Shown here one piece after another: positions 49,896-60,930 of a stretch of 64,000 bases of DNA (positions are counted from its first letter, which is position 1; every line of letters begins with the position of its first letter). Origin of the DNA: Zygaena filipendulae (lineage: Eukaryota > Arthropoda > Insecta > Lepidoptera > Zygaenidae); the NCBI GenBank assembly GCA_907165275.2, contig OU015673.1, positions 7,591,001 through 7,655,000 on the forward strand. Reading direction: 5' to 3'. Made by a program: the position numbers and the translations under genes. The notes beneath the pieces were generated by a model. It was not told the origin of the DNA and searched no databases. It saw only the letters and a program-made list of their open reading frames with translations.

Positions 49896-50493
49896 TATAG
49901 AAATATTTATTGATTTCACAATATGCCACATTTATGTTTATTAGGTGCTCCTCAACACCGTAATATAACGTTTGAACGGATTTTCATGTCGTCACCCGTA
50001 ACGTAACGTGTGTAGGTACCTATGTTATGCAGTTGTATACATAATATAAGTATCTACTTAACTTACTGAAAATAGGATAAAAAGTACTTTCATCCCGGTA
50101 TTCTTATATTACAAATGCGTATTCACCTGAGTGACTAGAAAAAGGGTTTTCCCTTTTTTTGGGCACAGGTATGGGACACCTGACTGGGAAATGGGTTTTA
50201 AAGAAAATACTGCAATTCATCGATTCCGATTCAGCCGATTTACATGTCATTATTATCGACTGACAGTCTGTTTGCTTGTCGTAAGATCTAATGAACGGAA
50301 ACTTACAATACAGGCAAAGTTCCATCGCAATCGGTTTACGGAGGAAGGTTAATGATTTAAAAAAAGTGTAGTGACGCAAACGTACTTCCGAAAATAACAA
50401 TTTTTTAATATTACTTGCATCCACAAAAATGTTACATTTCCCATTGAAATCGAAAACAAAATTATTCTTTGAGTTTCATGAATCGGTAGGTAT
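49896..50493. other. No recognised feature
   Basis: Frames on both strands around 50104-50424 overlap each other and show no domain. Confidence 0.4.
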
Positions 50494-50590
50494 CTGGTGG
50501 TACGGTAGTGCCCCCGTCAAGACGAGCCAAGTGAAGCTCAAGGGCACTACCCTACCTTTTCTCGAAGTGCTTCGTCGTTTTTTTGACCCT
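50494..50590 (+). repeat. GGCACGGCAGTGCCCCC-type repeat, partial
   Basis: GTGGTACGGTAGTGCCCCCG, GGGCACTACCCTACCTTTTC and TCGAAGTGCTTCGTCG match the first 100 bp of 19400-19800. Confidence 0.55.
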
Positions 50591-50611
50591 TTGAGTTTGG
50601 ATTACACCAGA

Positions 50612-50821
50612 CTAGCTGTGCCCCGTGGTTTCACCTGCGGTAATTTCAGAGTCCCCGCGCGAATTCCGGGACAAAAAGTACCCTATGTCCTTCTCTGTAC
50701 CCATGACAAATGCCAAATTTCATCCAAATCCGTTCAGCCGCTTTTGCGTGATTGAGTAATAAACATCCAAACATCTAAACATCCAAACAGCCACACTTTC
50801 ACATTTATAATATTAGTAGGC
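50612..50821 (-). mobile_element. Helitron-like element, variant B, full length
   Basis: The left edge is A|CTAGCTGTGCCCCGTGG. ATCCAAACATCTAAACATCC repeats mark the 5-prime part, and the right edge is TTATAATATTAGTAGG. It closely matches 1683-1900 in the opposite orientation. Confidence 0.83.
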
Positions 50822-51336
50822 TAAACAAAATTCTCGAGATATGTTGTCGATAGCAGACTTAATAAACATAATTATAAAGTTTTAATTGCATAGGTCTTAT
50901 ACTTTAGATTTTGACTAAGATGTAGAGTTTGTGAAATTAGACCTTGTAAAGTTAGGGCGTGTAGAGTTAGAAACTTTTTTTTTATTTTTTTTTTTTTTAT
51001 TTTTTTTATTTTATTTTGAAGGAAAACCTTACGGCTAATGTAACAAAAATAATATATAAAATAGCAGACAACAGCCATTCGCGGAAACTTGGCTCTACAT
51101 GAGATCTGATAACTTTTTGACAGTGCGTCAATTGGTCTCGTCTTGGCAACATTTTACATGAAAATGTTTTCGATGGGATAAAACTTTATTTTATTAATAA
51201 TACGAATGCGTTACAATTTAAATGTGACACTGAAGATATCTTGGACGACATCCAAGGCGCTTCGAAATAGAAGTTCTATAAAACATAATAATATAAGTAC
51301 CTACGAATAAATATAACAGCTATATCATATAAAATA
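50822..51336. other. No gene; T-rich run
   Basis: 50970-51020 is almost pure T with a few A. Nothing else recognised. Confidence 0.45.
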
Positions 51337-51568
51337 CTAGCTGTCCCCCGCGATTTCATCCGCGGTAATTTCGGAGTTCCCGCGGAGGTTGCGGGAAAAA
51401 AGTACTCGATGTCCTTCAGTTCCCGAGGGAATTCCGGGATAAAAACTATCCTATCTTTTAAGTTGGACCATTTTATGAATGGTTACAAAATTTTATCAAA
51501 ATCCGTTCAGTAGTTTCGGAGTCCATCGCGGACAAACAACGTGACACGTGATTTGTATATATTAAGAT
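51337..51568 (-). mobile_element. Helitron-like element, variant D
   Basis: The left edge is A|CTAGCTGTCCCCCGCG. A partly duplicated 3-prime module (palindrome at 51378 and again at 51420) is followed by ATCCGTTCAGTAGTTTCGG and ACAAACAACGTGACACGTG. Same variant as 6953-7133. Confidence 0.8.
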
Positions 51569-51777
51569 AATGTGTATAAATAACAACCGGGATGCGTCGT
51601 ATCAGTGTCGCAAGATGTAAAATAAATAAATAACAAAAAGGTTTTTAAGGAAATCTTGTTTCGAACTGACGCGGTATCCAAGCGATGAAGCTAAATTCTA
51701 ATTTCGTCAGTATTTAGAATGTATAAATCCTACTAGGTACTAAATCTAGTCTCTTTCTGCAAATCACTGTTTGGAAA

Positions 51778-51966
51778 TCTTTACTAATATTATAAATGTG
51801 AAAGTGAGTTTGTTTGTTTGTTTGTTACACTTACACGGCTAAACGGCTCAACCGATTAATACGAAATTTTGCATACACGTTGTCAGGGGTACAGACGATG
51901 ACAAAAGCTACTTTTTATCCCGGAATTCCTAAGGGAACTCCGAAATTAACGCGGAAGAAACTACAT
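51778..51966 (+). mobile_element. Helitron variant B, 3-prime end lost
   Basis: It starts A|TCTTTACTAATATTATAAAT then GTGAAAGTGAG and three TTTG units, with GGAATTCCTAAGGGAACTCC. It is cut within the terminal hairpin (ACGCGGAAGAAAC). Confidence 0.78.
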
Positions 51967-52039
51967 AAACAACTGCTCTTGAGTTCGCCAAATAGTTGAA
52001 ATACCAAGTCAGGTGAATTAAGTAAACCGAGGGCTTTGT

Positions 52040-52130
52040 TGGAATCTGTGCTTATAGTTCACCCAGGTGCACATAGTCTACCGTGCGTAGCACTTAATGC
52101 ACCCAGGTGATTTACTCCAGGTGAATTAAG
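52040..52130. repeat. Local CCCAGGTG repeats
   Basis: CACCCAGGTGCAC, GCACCCAGGTGATTT, CTCCAGGTGAATTAAGTA and (at 52008) TCAGGTGAATTAAGTAAACC are imperfect direct copies. Confidence 0.5.
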
Positions 52131-52134
52131 TATA

Positions 52135-52247
52135 CCGTACGAAATTTTGCATACTGCCTACACGTTGTCAGGAGTAACAGAAAAAAATATAGGGTAGTAA
52201 GTACTTGAATCTCGGAATACCCGCGGGATCTCTGAAACTAACGCGAG
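52135..52247 (+). mobile_element. Helitron fragment, variant B
   Basis: TACGAAATTTTGCATACTGC, CACGTTGTCAGGAGTAACAG, ATACCCGCGGGATCTC and AACGCGAGCAG; both ends are lost. Confidence 0.6.
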
Positions 52248-52432
52248 CAGTGTATTTTATAATTTGGAACCATTTTCCTCTCAACAAGTCTCCTAATTTA
52301 TGTGTAGGTAACAACTCATCATCGTGATGCAAAAGCGTTCGCGATTGACAAAATAATAGTGACCGATGCTCTCAGTGACAACGCTTGTCATCAGCTGTCC
52401 CAGAGACGATGACACAAGTCGTTAGCCAGTTA

Positions 52433-52764
52433 GAATGGGCATGTTGACTAATTTTTTTTTTTAGTCCGTCTGTAGATTATTAAAAAATATTGGACACGTA
52501 TTTTTTTCTTTTTTTACGTAATCAAAAAATTACGGCTTTATATTGAGTTGAAATTTCGCGTGACGTCACTATTCTGACAGTATGTATGGCGGTTTTTGCG
52601 GTTAGTGACGTCACGACCCTCTCACCCTAAACTTTAATGTGCTTTATCTCTGTATATTTTAATTTATTTGAAAAAGCAAAAAATACGTGTCTATTGTTTT
52701 TTAATTTTCTAAAAGGCGGACTAATTAAAATTTTGATTTTCAAAAGTTGTCAACATCCCTATTG
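52433..52764 (+). mobile_element. CRE-MITE copy 10, complete
   Basis: It starts GAATGGGCATGTTGAC and ends GTCAACATCCCTATTG. TGACGTCA at 52561-52568 and 52606-52613, 45 bp apart as in copy 4, which it closely resembles. Confidence 0.86.
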
Positions 52765-52847
52765 TGAACAGATTATCTCTGACACGATTTAAAGAAAAGT
52801 ACTTCTAAAATATCCCTAACCTTTTTTACTTTCTAAAATATTCCAAA

Positions 52848-53035
52848 TAGCTGTTGCCCGCTGTTTTACCCGCGTGAAATGTTTTCATATAATAACTTTT
52901 TTTACGGGCATCCGATTTAAATGAAACAAAGCCCATATGTAGCTCCAGGCTCAGCTTAATCTACCTGTGAAAACCGCATGACAATCCGTGCAGTAGATTC
53001 GGAGGTTATCGCAAACAGACAATCAGACAGAAAAG
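52848..53035 (-). mobile_element. Helitron, diverged
   Basis: ATAGCTGTTGCCCGCTGTTT (3-prime end), AAAACCGCATGACAATCCG and a CAGACAATCAGACAG tract. The palindrome is lost. Confidence 0.6.
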
Positions 53036-54275
53036 AATATTAACAACGTTTTTTTGGTAGTTGGTTACTCTTCTTTTTTCCCTCTCTGTCAATTATTGTT
53101 CAAAATATTCAATGTACAGAATCACGGATTCTAATTATAGTATAGAAGAAGAAGATAGACCTGCTTCATACGGTTTTTTCTGCGAGAGTTTCCAGGACTC
53201 ACTCGGGAACTCCAAACATCAACAAACAATTTTAAAGATTTAAAATGAATGCTAATTAAATGTTTTGTTTTTTGCAAATGTTGCTGATGTAAAATAATGA
53301 GCTACCTATCTATACGTATATTTTGGTACAATTAAGCGTTGTCTTCAATTTGAAATTTTCAATTTCAACATACAAGTTAGATTTCTATTATTTTTATTAT
53401 TTTTTTTATTTTAGACTTGGATTATTTTTAAATATTTATTTACGTGTCAGGTAAAGTGCGTAAAGCAAATCTTTGTTAGAATGAAATGTCATTTTATGCT
53501 TCATTCATTTTTATTTGTTTACAACAATATTTGCGTACCATAAAAACCCTACCATTTCATATGAAATACGATGACATAGACAAATGTTGGTTATCGTAAA
53601 CGAAAAATAACGGAAAGGTATCTACAGAAAGCAGAGGAAATCGAAAACATACAAAATGAGGTTTAAAACCGACAGTTTCAGAGTATGAAAATTTGAACTC
53701 GCAAAAAAGTTAAATTAAATTATTTCTTAGAAAAAAAACTAACTGAAACGTATTTAGCTCTAATAAATCAAATGAGAGATCGGAATCCGTACTAGGAAAC
53801 CCCGTGTTACAGGATTCCGGCCCCCGGACCAAACTTAAATTCAGGCATATAAAAAAAGTAAAAAATAAGAAGAAAAATTTTGATTAACGACATTAGAACA
53901 TTTGTAAATGGTCGATTTTTAGTTTGCCAAAGTTTTTACTATGGGTTTTTTCGGAGCATCCGTCTCAAAAAGTCAAGAATGTAACATACACGAGTATTTT
54001 GTTGTAAAAAGAAGCAGAGTGACACGTCTTGACATGTTCCCAACATAATAGCTCCGACATTCTGAACAGCGTCAGTATTGACGTGATACTATTGGTTTGT
54101 CGTTCATTCACATCTATCTTTCGTCTTGAACACGAGACGAAAAAAGTTATAATAAGACATCTCGTCTAACATCTGTATGATTGTCTGGACAGGCGACAGA
54201 AATATATCATTTTATTTACAGCGAAGCCGATATTTTTAGATATTTGTGTGAAAAAACCTTTGAATAATTAGTAAG
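53036..54275. other. No recognised feature
   Basis: 1.2 kb without recognised repeats or frames; the longest clean stretch on the right side. Confidence 0.4.
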
Positions 54276-54277
54276 CC

Positions 54278-54492
54278 GTTTCAAAACACACAGATCTATT
54301 TGATTCCACACTAAGCTATATGCTTGTGTCGTGGAAACCAAGCAAACGTAGTATATACTACAAGATGCATATTGTTACATGAAAAGTGGAACCCTGTATT
54401 CATCACACAAAGTCCACCGGGACTCGAACCCCTCCTTTCGGAACCTCTTTGCGGGGAGTCATGGTGACCTACTGCGCCAATGAGGTCGTTAT
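54278..54492 (-). mobile_element. tRNA-derived SINE, shortened
   Basis: CACACAGATCTATTTGATTC, GTGTCGTGGAAACCAAGC, CATCACACAAAGTCCACC and a disrupted B-box region (GGGACTCGAACCCCTCC). It has an internal insertion between the boxes, so it is unlikely to be transcribed. Confidence 0.72.
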
Positions 54493-54687
54493 CAAGTCCA
54501 CGGAATAAATAAGTGGGGAGGTGGTAAATTTTATTGTAATAAGAAAACAACGTAGACTAAATGGAATCCGTTCGACACAGGGCGGATGCTTCCTCATTTG
54601 CTGCGACGACCTGTGATTCCTGGTCGCCTGGTAGTCGCGTGACACACCTGACTCCGCTGTTACTCCAGTAAACGAAAGGAATCATGT

Positions 54688-54866
54688 TAACTCTCCGCGG
54701 TTTCACTCTCATTAACATTGGAGTTCCTGCGGGAATTCCGGATTAAAAAGTCCTTCTCTGTACCTCTGATAATGTGTATGCAAAATTTCATGTTGATCGG
54801 TTGAGTAGTTAAGGCGTGAAAGCGTAACAAAGAAACTCAAATTCGCACATAAAATAGTAAAGATAA
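54688..54866 (-). mobile_element. Helitron variant B, 3-prime end eroded
   Basis: CTCTCCGCGGTTTCACTC, GAGTTCCTGCGGGAATTCCG, GGCGTGAAAGCGTAACAAAG; the CTAG is gone. Confidence 0.7.
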
Positions 54867-55429
54867 AAAAAAATACAATTTAGATCTGTACGTTAGATAT
54901 ACTATAGTCTCATTTATATTTTTTTTTAATTGTTTTTGTATTATTTAGTTTACTTCGTTGGCGCGCTCATGTCATCTCTTTCTCTCGCATGCAGTGCTAT
55001 CAGTGTAGGTATTTCAATCATTTATTTTTCGACATGTTCTTTTAGCTTTGTTTTCCTAATAAATGTAACAATAATACGATGTGTAAAATACCTAGGAGTC
55101 GTTTCAAAAAAACGTCGCGTCTGCTGCAGTGTTGAATTTGTTTTACTGTTGTCAAAATGACAGGTGTCACTTTGCTCGACAGAGAGCGACCGTTGAAAGG
55201 AATATTTTAAAAGAACAAACAAAAAAATACACCAACTTCTTGTTTCGTTAAATTTAAATAGACATTTTGGGTTCAGTTACGTTTTTTTTAATTTCAAGAG
55301 CTACTCCAATATTCTGCTGTACAAATAATTTTTTTCTCTTATTTTAAAACGATAAGCTTTGAAGTCCATACTCGTATTATATAGGAGTAAACTTTGTAAG
55401 TTTGGATGTCTCTTTCGATTCAAAAATTC
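54867..55429. other. No recognised feature
   Basis: Two overlapping opposite-strand frames (54930-55222) cancel as evidence. No repeat recognised. Confidence 0.4.
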
Positions 55430-55472
55430 TTTCATTGACGCGGTAATTCCAAAATTGACACGGGGCACAGCT
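55430..55472 (+). mobile_element. Helitron 3-prime fragment
   Basis: ACGCGGTAATTCC, then ACACGGGGCACAGCTA at the end, directly before the next element. Confidence 0.55.
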
Positions 55473-55654
55473 ATGCTAACATTATAAAGGAAAAAAAATG
55501 TATGTTTGTTTATTTGTAATGGTTAAACTTCAAAACTATTTAACCGAATTTGAAAAGTCTCTTACAGAAAGCTAGTGTTCCTGAATGGCATAGGGTACTT
55601 TTTAACCCGGAATTCCCACGGGGTACGAAAGTGAAACTGTAGGGGATCGACTAG
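55473..55654 (+). mobile_element. Helitron variant A
   Basis: It begins TGCTAACATTATAAAGG, has TTTGTTTATTTGTAATGG and GGAATTCCCACGGGG, and ends GGGATCGACTAG. Its CTAG is followed at once by the next element's TC. Confidence 0.75.
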
Positions 55655-55866
55655 TCTATACTAATATTATAAAGAGGTAAAGTCTGTGAGTTTTTGAATT
55701 GTGAGTTTGTGGTAGGGGTAATCTCTGGATCCACTGAACCGATTTTGAAAATTCTTTCACTTACAGGAAACTACGGTAGTCCTGAGTGACATAGGGTAGG
55801 TACTTCTTATCCCGGAATTCCCGCGGGAACTTCGAAATTAACGAGAGTGAAACTGTACGGGATCAA
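55655..55866 (+). mobile_element. Helitron-like element, variant G, full length
   Basis: TCTATACTAATATTATAAAG at the start, GGGGTAATCTCTGGATCCAC, GGAATTCCCGCGGGAACTTC, and the end GTACGGGATCAACTA (decayed). Confidence 0.8.
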
Positions 55867-56189
55867 CTACATAGTAGTTAATAATTATGAAGATAAATAT
55901 CACTCAAAATAATAAAACATTAGAGCCGGACATTTTGTGGCGCGCTCCGTGCGAACCGCTCAATTCCGAGCGATCATTAGTTGCTACTAATTGGAAAACA
56001 GCAAACGCTTAACTAAAACGCCGGCAGTTTACTAATTGAACCAATTTAGGATTTGGACGCCACGCTTCAATTGCAAATTGTGTTGTTATAGACGACATGG
56101 CGGTCTCTTTTGTATTATAATATAATATTGGAACACCAAAAATATATAAGTAGGTATGTGAAAGAAAGCTATGTATGTTTTGTAATAAA
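55867..56189. other. No recognised feature
   Basis: Nothing recognised. Confidence 0.4.
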
Positions 56190-56283
56190 GAAACTTACAA
56201 GAAGGACATAGGGTACTTTTTATCCTGGAATTCCCGCAAGAACTCCGAAATTACCGCGGGTGAAACCGCGGGGCACAGCTTGT
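56190..56283 (+). mobile_element. Helitron 3-prime half
   Basis: AAGGACATAGGGTACTTTTT, GGAATTCCCGCAAGAACTCC, CCGCGGGTGAAACCGCGG and GCACAGCTTG (CTAG changed to CTTG). Confidence 0.75.
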
Positions 56284-56292
56284 TTCTGATAT

Positions 56293-56378
56293 TTTGTCAC
56301 CTGGAGCGGTCGGAATTTTGTTTCTAGGATGCGCGTTATGGGCAAGGAATGTTGTTGGTCATAAAGAATAAGGGCGAG
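56293..56378 (+). repeat. Unclassified repeat with GTTATGGGCAAGGAATGT
   Basis: TTTTGTCACCTGGAGCGGTC, GCGCGTTATGGGCAAGGAAT and GTTGGTCATAAAGAATAAG: second copy of 49437-49520. Confidence 0.6.
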
Positions 56379-56777
56379 TTGCATACTCCCATTTACCATG
56401 TCCAGCAATATTGTTGCGATTTCTGCTTGCTTCGAAGGCAATCATCATTTGGTTTGGTTCAGGCCTTATGTTGACGCTAACTGTACGTGGGTAAACCAAC
56501 CAATTTACATGTGACATCCCATATTATGGGACTCGTGTGTGATATAACACTATTAAACTTTGGCAAGCGTCCACGTCGCCTCATTATTGCGGGGACACAC
56601 TATTTCGAGATCATTTCAGTCGTCGTGCGATGAGTTCAGCGATTCAAGGTCGCAGATTCAAGGTTGCGCCGTGATTGTTACACGTTCTACGCTGTCAATG
56701 TGTCAGGGGTCCCTTTTGTCTTTTTATGGAGATAAGAAACAATCTATTTCAAATGAGGAAAGACGGTTACTTGAATG
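56379..56777. other. No recognised gene
   Basis: A 99-codon plus-strand frame (56560-56859) enters the hAT element and has no known domain. GC content is higher than average. Confidence 0.35.
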
Positions 56778-56885
56778 CTCTTGCCCAGTGGTTCTCAAAG
56801 CACGTATGAGTAGCGATCTAGCGATGGGTCGCGAGCGGATATTAAACTACAACAGGTAGGTTCAAACCGTAACAATGAGCTTCAG

Positions 56886-57162
56886 CTGTCTTTGAAGGAA
56901 AACATCGTGAGGAAACTATATAGCATGGTGGTAGGGCACTCTCTAGTGCCCGGCTGGCTAGCTACCACCTTCAAGTTGCAAATCTGCCGCCAAGCACCTG
57001 ACGGTGTGTTCCGGCAGCCCCACTTGAAAACCAGTTCCCATCCCCGTTCCAGGTCGGCAACGCACCTGCAAGCCTTCTGGTGTTGCAGATGTCCATGGGC
57101 GGCGGTAATCACTTACCATGAAGTGTACCATCTGCCCGTTTGCCCCCTACATTAAAAAAATG
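56886..57162 (+). mobile_element. SINE-like element (TTTGCCCCC family), full length
   Basis: It runs from CTGTCTTTGAAGGAAAACAT through GTGCCCGGCTGGCTAGCTAC, CCGGCAGCCCCACTTG and GGTGTTGCAGATGTCCATGG to TTTGCCCCCTACATT and A7. There is no tRNA-type promoter. Two short overlapping frames on opposite strands are not genes. Confidence 0.8.
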
Positions 57163-57189
57163 GTGAACCCTGAAAACTGAAAATCCTTA

Positions 57190-57480
57190 CTATGTTTTAT
57201 AAATGCGAAAGTGCGTTTGATTGTTTGTTTGTTACGCTTTCACGCCTTAACGGCTCAACCGATCATCATGAATTTTTGCATACACGTTGTCAGGGGTAGA
57301 GAAAAGGCCATAAGGTACTTTTCATCACTAAATTCAAGCGGAACTGCGAAAATAACGTGGGTGAAATTTCAATAAATTTTGCACGTTTTCAGAGGTAAGG
57401 AGAAGGATATAGCATACTCTCGTCTTGGAACTCCCGCGGGATCTCTGAATTAACGCGCATGAAGCGCGGGGAACAGCTAG
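57190..57480 (+). mobile_element. Helitron variant B with duplicated 3-prime segment
   Basis: TTATAAATGCGAAAGTGCG at the start; a first decayed module ends near 57365, and a second (AACTCCCGCGGGATCTC, GGGGAACAGCTAG) ends at 57480. It lies inside the hAT element. Confidence 0.75.
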
Positions 57481-57637
57481 CACCAAAATAAATGGATGTA
57501 TCAAATTCACTGAGATTGAAAATAACTAAAATTGAAGTTGATGATAGCATGATAAAAAAATAGTAGTGAGTACGAGTTTAGAAGTTTTTGTTAAATGGAT
57601 CGCGATCTAATCAACTTTGAGAACCACTGCTCCAGCC

Positions 57638-58287
57638 AATGGATATCGTAAACATCCAAGCTAGTAGTAATGTGGTTGTTATAGCAAGAATAATGAAATA
57701 AGAGTTAGTGGTTTGTAAAATATAGGTAATATCAGTGTATAACGTAAACATGCGCACGAAAAAAGTCATAAAAAACGACAAAAAGCCTTAAAGAAATTGT
57801 GAGGTTTGAACCTACAACTAAAGAAATTTCGCTCCAAAAACGTAAACTGAAATAAAACTGTAAAGGTTCAAACATGTTCCATGTTTGCATCACCTCAGCA
57901 GTCAGCCACAACATAATGATACTTTGTTATTAACTAGGCAGATGTAAAAAATAAATGTTTTGAAGTAAATAATTGCCTAAGGAGTAGGTACTGATACGTC
58001 ATTCATTCATCTACCTATACTATATTAAAAGAGTCGAATCCGCGATTCTGTACCGAAAAAAAAAAAAAAAAAAAACTGCTGCGGGATCTCCGAAAATAAC
58101 GCGCGTAAGACCGTCGGGAAAAAAAAAATAAAAATAAAATAAACGATTTGAAGAAACTTACCTGTGTAGCAAACATTACGTCATTCATTCATAGGCACAG
58201 TAGGTATATAGAGACTATATATAGAGACTGATGATAAATATGGATATTGTCTATGTAACAAATTACTTGGTATCCGGTTTTAGAGCA
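57638..58287. other. No gene; A-run and Helitron trace
   Basis: An A21 run at about 58055-58075 is followed by CTGCTGCGGGATCTCCG (58075-58118), a trace of the Helitron 3-prime module. Nothing else recognised. Confidence 0.45.
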
Positions 58288-58514
58288 TCTATACAATATA
58301 AAATGCTTTATCCTGAATGGCTGATGTATCAACGCAAAGCCTAAACCGCTGATCGTAGAGACCTGAAACTTGGAGGGTGTGTTCTTTGTATGACGGATAA
58401 AGGATTTTTGAAAATTAAACCCCTAAAGAGATGAAAAGGGGTTGCAAAATTTGTATAGAACAATTCCGCGGGAACTTCGAAATTATTGCGGGTGAAACGG
58501 TGCGGCACAGCTAG
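58288..58514 (+). mobile_element. Helitron-like element, variant E, full length
   Basis: It starts A|TCTATACAATATAAAATGC. AAACCGCTGATCGTAGAGAC and AGAGATGAAAAGGGGTTGC fill the middle, and it ends GTGCGGCACAGCTAG|T. The right two-thirds of its 5-prime part is unlike variants A-D, F-H, yet the end is the common one. Confidence 0.82.
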
Positions 58515-58721
58515 TAAGTAAAAAAGGTGAGATAAAATACGAGTAAAACAGTAGGTAAACTTGTAATAAAATCACATTTTCTTTACGAGTAGTGATTGTT
58601 TATCTCGTGACGTCACAGCGATGACGCTACAAAAGTGTCGCTCGATATTTATATCGTACAGCTGCCGTTTATTATCGGATGTGCGGGTACTGTCATCTCT
58701 TTCTATACCTTATATAAGAAA

Positions 58722-58990
58722 ATTGTAACAGGTCGATATCTGTACATGGGAGCTAAATAAGAAAAAATAAATTTAGGCAACTCTATGAGTGGTATAGAAG
58801 CCAAAAATATCGTGTTTAGAATTTTTGTCTGTCTGTCTGTATGTCAGTATTTGTGCTACGCAAAAACTGCTGCACCAAATTGAATGCGGTTTTTTTTGTT
58901 GTATTGCTAAGGATCAAATTTATAGATACTCATGTTTAGATTTTTTCTAAATTCCATCTGGAACTCGAGGTATTAAAAAAAATGCTGGTC
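58722..58990 (+). repeat. GGTCGATTCTGTACAT-type repeat
   Basis: CAGGTCGATATCTGTACATG, GAAGCCAAAAATATCG and TTTTTGTCTGTCTGTCTGTA follow the order at 12565. Here no Helitron 3-prime module follows directly. Confidence 0.5.
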
Positions 58991-59000
58991 ATCTATACTA

Positions 59001-59215
59001 TCTACACTAATATTATAAAGAGGAAAGATTTGATTTTTTGTTTGTTTATTTGTTTGTTTGTTACGATTTAACTCAAAAACTACTGGACCTATTTCAAAAA
59101 TCTTTCACTATTATAGTAAGCTACATTATCCCTGAGTAACATAGGCTATATTGTAAGCCGGAATCTCCGCGGGAACTCCGAAATAATCGCGGGTGAAACC
59201 GCGCGGGACAGCTAG
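59001..59215 (+). mobile_element. Helitron-like element, variant A, full length
   Basis: It starts A|TCTACACTAATATTATAAAG and ends CCGCGCGGGACAGCTAG. TTTGTTTATTTGTTTGTTTG shows local expansion. It is the youngest-looking A copy together with 7390. Confidence 0.84.
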
Positions 59216-59395
59216 TCTATACTAGATAATATTATAAAGCTGAAGAGTTTGTTTGTTTGTTTGAACGCGGTTTGTTTGATTTCGGAGCCGCTAAAATGCT
59301 TTATGGAAAATTTTATGATGGTTGAGTAGATAGGCGTGAAAGCGTAACAAACAAACAAATAAGCATACATTCGCATTTATAATATAATATTTATT
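59216..59395. mobile_element. Two Helitron 5-prime ends facing outward
   Basis: The left edge TCTATACTAGATAATATTAT and AAAGCTGAAGAGTTTG is a plus-strand 5-prime end that directly follows the preceding CTAG. The right edge (GCATTTATAATATAATATT) with AGGCGTGAAAGCGTAACAAA is a minus-strand 5-prime end. No 3-prime module lies between. Confidence 0.7.
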
Positions 59396-60081
59396 ATAAA
59401 AATTTAAATTATAGTGTGGTTATAATAATGCTATGAGTGTATATATAATTATGAATCTATATGTATATCTGACTAAATAAGAGGGTTGGAAAATTCAGGC
59501 TGTGCCTTCAATGGCGGCTATAGGGCGGCTTAGTTCGACAAGTTTGAAGGGATATAAGCACCTATAAACTTCTTTATTGGGACGGAAAGGGACCAAGATA
59601 TAGAAGTCCTTTTCGATATTGGGTTCGTTAATTACAAGTTGCTTTATGTACAGGCTGTTACAGAAAGGTGTAGTCATATTTGAAGATTGTCATCTTGTAA
59701 TCATGTACAGTAAAACTTGACAATAATAACAGAATCAGTACGACGATACTGACAAGAAATTATTTGACATTTTATTTTAGGTATTTTGACGTTTTGTTTT
59801 ATATTTATAGTTTCTTTTTTTTAATAATGATAATTTTGGTTTATTAACGATCTTTTTATCCTTACTATTATATGTTTTGTGTGTAATATTATTATAGCGT
59901 TCATAAATTAATTTGAAATTTAAATAAACCACTCCATAACTTGGTGGGTTTATCTTTAAGTACCTACTTAGGTACTTACTTTTCTCTGCACCCCAATAGC
60001 GATAAATTGTATAGAATAATTTATTTGTCACCAGTTAGTGAGATCTTTAGTGATGTTATACAATTTGTTGGAAAAATTATA
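59396..60081. other. No recognised feature
   Basis: AT-rich; short minus-strand frames without domains. Confidence 0.4.
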
Positions 60082-60252
60082 CTAGCTGTTCGCCCGCGGT
60101 TTCACCCGTATGAATAAAGAGACTTCTTTGAGAACTCTAAAAAGTATCCGGTGACACTCAGGCATAATGTAGTGAATTTTTTTTCTATTTCACAATCTGC
60201 AGCTCCAGAGATTACCCCTTACATCCAAACATACAAACTTTAACTTTTTATA
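60082..60252 (-). mobile_element. Helitron variant G
   Basis: A|CTAGCTGTTCGCCCGCGG at the left, CAGAGATTACCCCTTACATC near the right. The palindrome is lost (TTCTTTGAGAACTC). Confidence 0.7.
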
Positions 60253-60283
60253 AAATTACTACAGATATGTTTGTATTTATTTA

Positions 60284-60358
60284 CTAGCTTGCCCCGCGGT
60301 TTCTTTGCATTAATTTTGGAGTTCCCGCAGGAATTCTGGGATAAATAGTACCGATTAG
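60284..60358 (-). mobile_element. Helitron 3-prime fragment
   Basis: A|CTAGCTTGCCCCGCGG, GAGTTCCCGCAGGAATTC, GGGATAAATAGTACC. Confidence 0.7.
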
Positions 60359-60749
60359 TTGACTATAATATTACTTTCATCATTTTTGCCGACCTCAAAA
60401 TATCACATGAACCTTAAAATATACAAACTTTAATTTAATTTCTAATGTCAATCGAGGTTAAATTGTTTAATACCAGTAACTCACAGTCACTAAACTGTTA
60501 ACCTTAATGAAATGTAAGCGAAAATCTCGCCAGTTTATGTGTTCTTTTCTTCTGGACATTTCTTGATGACCTAGAAACATAGTGCTCGAGTAAGCACTAA
60601 AGGCTTTGCATAGTGAAACAGAAACGGCGTCTGACCTAATTTTCTGGCACTAGAGCACTGAATGAAGGGCAGTGCTCACTATATATAGTATACCTGAATA
60701 TAAAAAGAAATACAGAATTTTACGCCTCTTAACAGCAGCTTCAGTGCTC

Positions 60750-60930
60750 ACTATTATAAATGAGTTAGTGAGTTTGTTTGTCACGCTTTCACGCCTCAAC
60801 GTCTCAACCGATCATCATTATATTTACGTTGTCAGGGGCACTGAGAAGGACATAGGCTTGGTGACTTTTTGTTGGAACTCCTGCGGGAACTTCAGAATTA
60901 ACGCGAGTAAAAAAACGGGGAGCAGCTACT
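60750..60930 (+). mobile_element. Helitron variant B
   Basis: CTATTATAAATGAGTTAGTG, CACGCTTTCACGCC, CCGATCATCAT, ACTCCTGCGGGAACTTC and CGGGGAGCAGCTA. Confidence 0.75.

Larger units (their letters stand above)
56786..57629. mobile_element. hAT-type non-autonomous element carrying two later insertions
   Basis: Perfect 15-bp inverted ends CAGTGGTTCTCAAAG and CTTTGAGAACCACTG. Flanking 8-mers CTCTTGCC (56778-56785) and CTCCAGCC (57630-57637) match at 6 of 8, as expected of an aged 8-bp hAT duplication. The terminal sequence resembles Buster/SPIN-like hAT ends from memory. The interior is mostly the two elements listed next. Confidence 0.75.

Noticed and set aside
50104..50424. Overlapping opposite-strand frames of 106 and 73 codons
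   Set aside because: Mutually antisense, no domain, no repeat match; chance.
56560..56859. 99-codon frame as a captured transposase fragment
   Set aside because: Most of it lies upstream of the hAT end and no transposase motif is visible.
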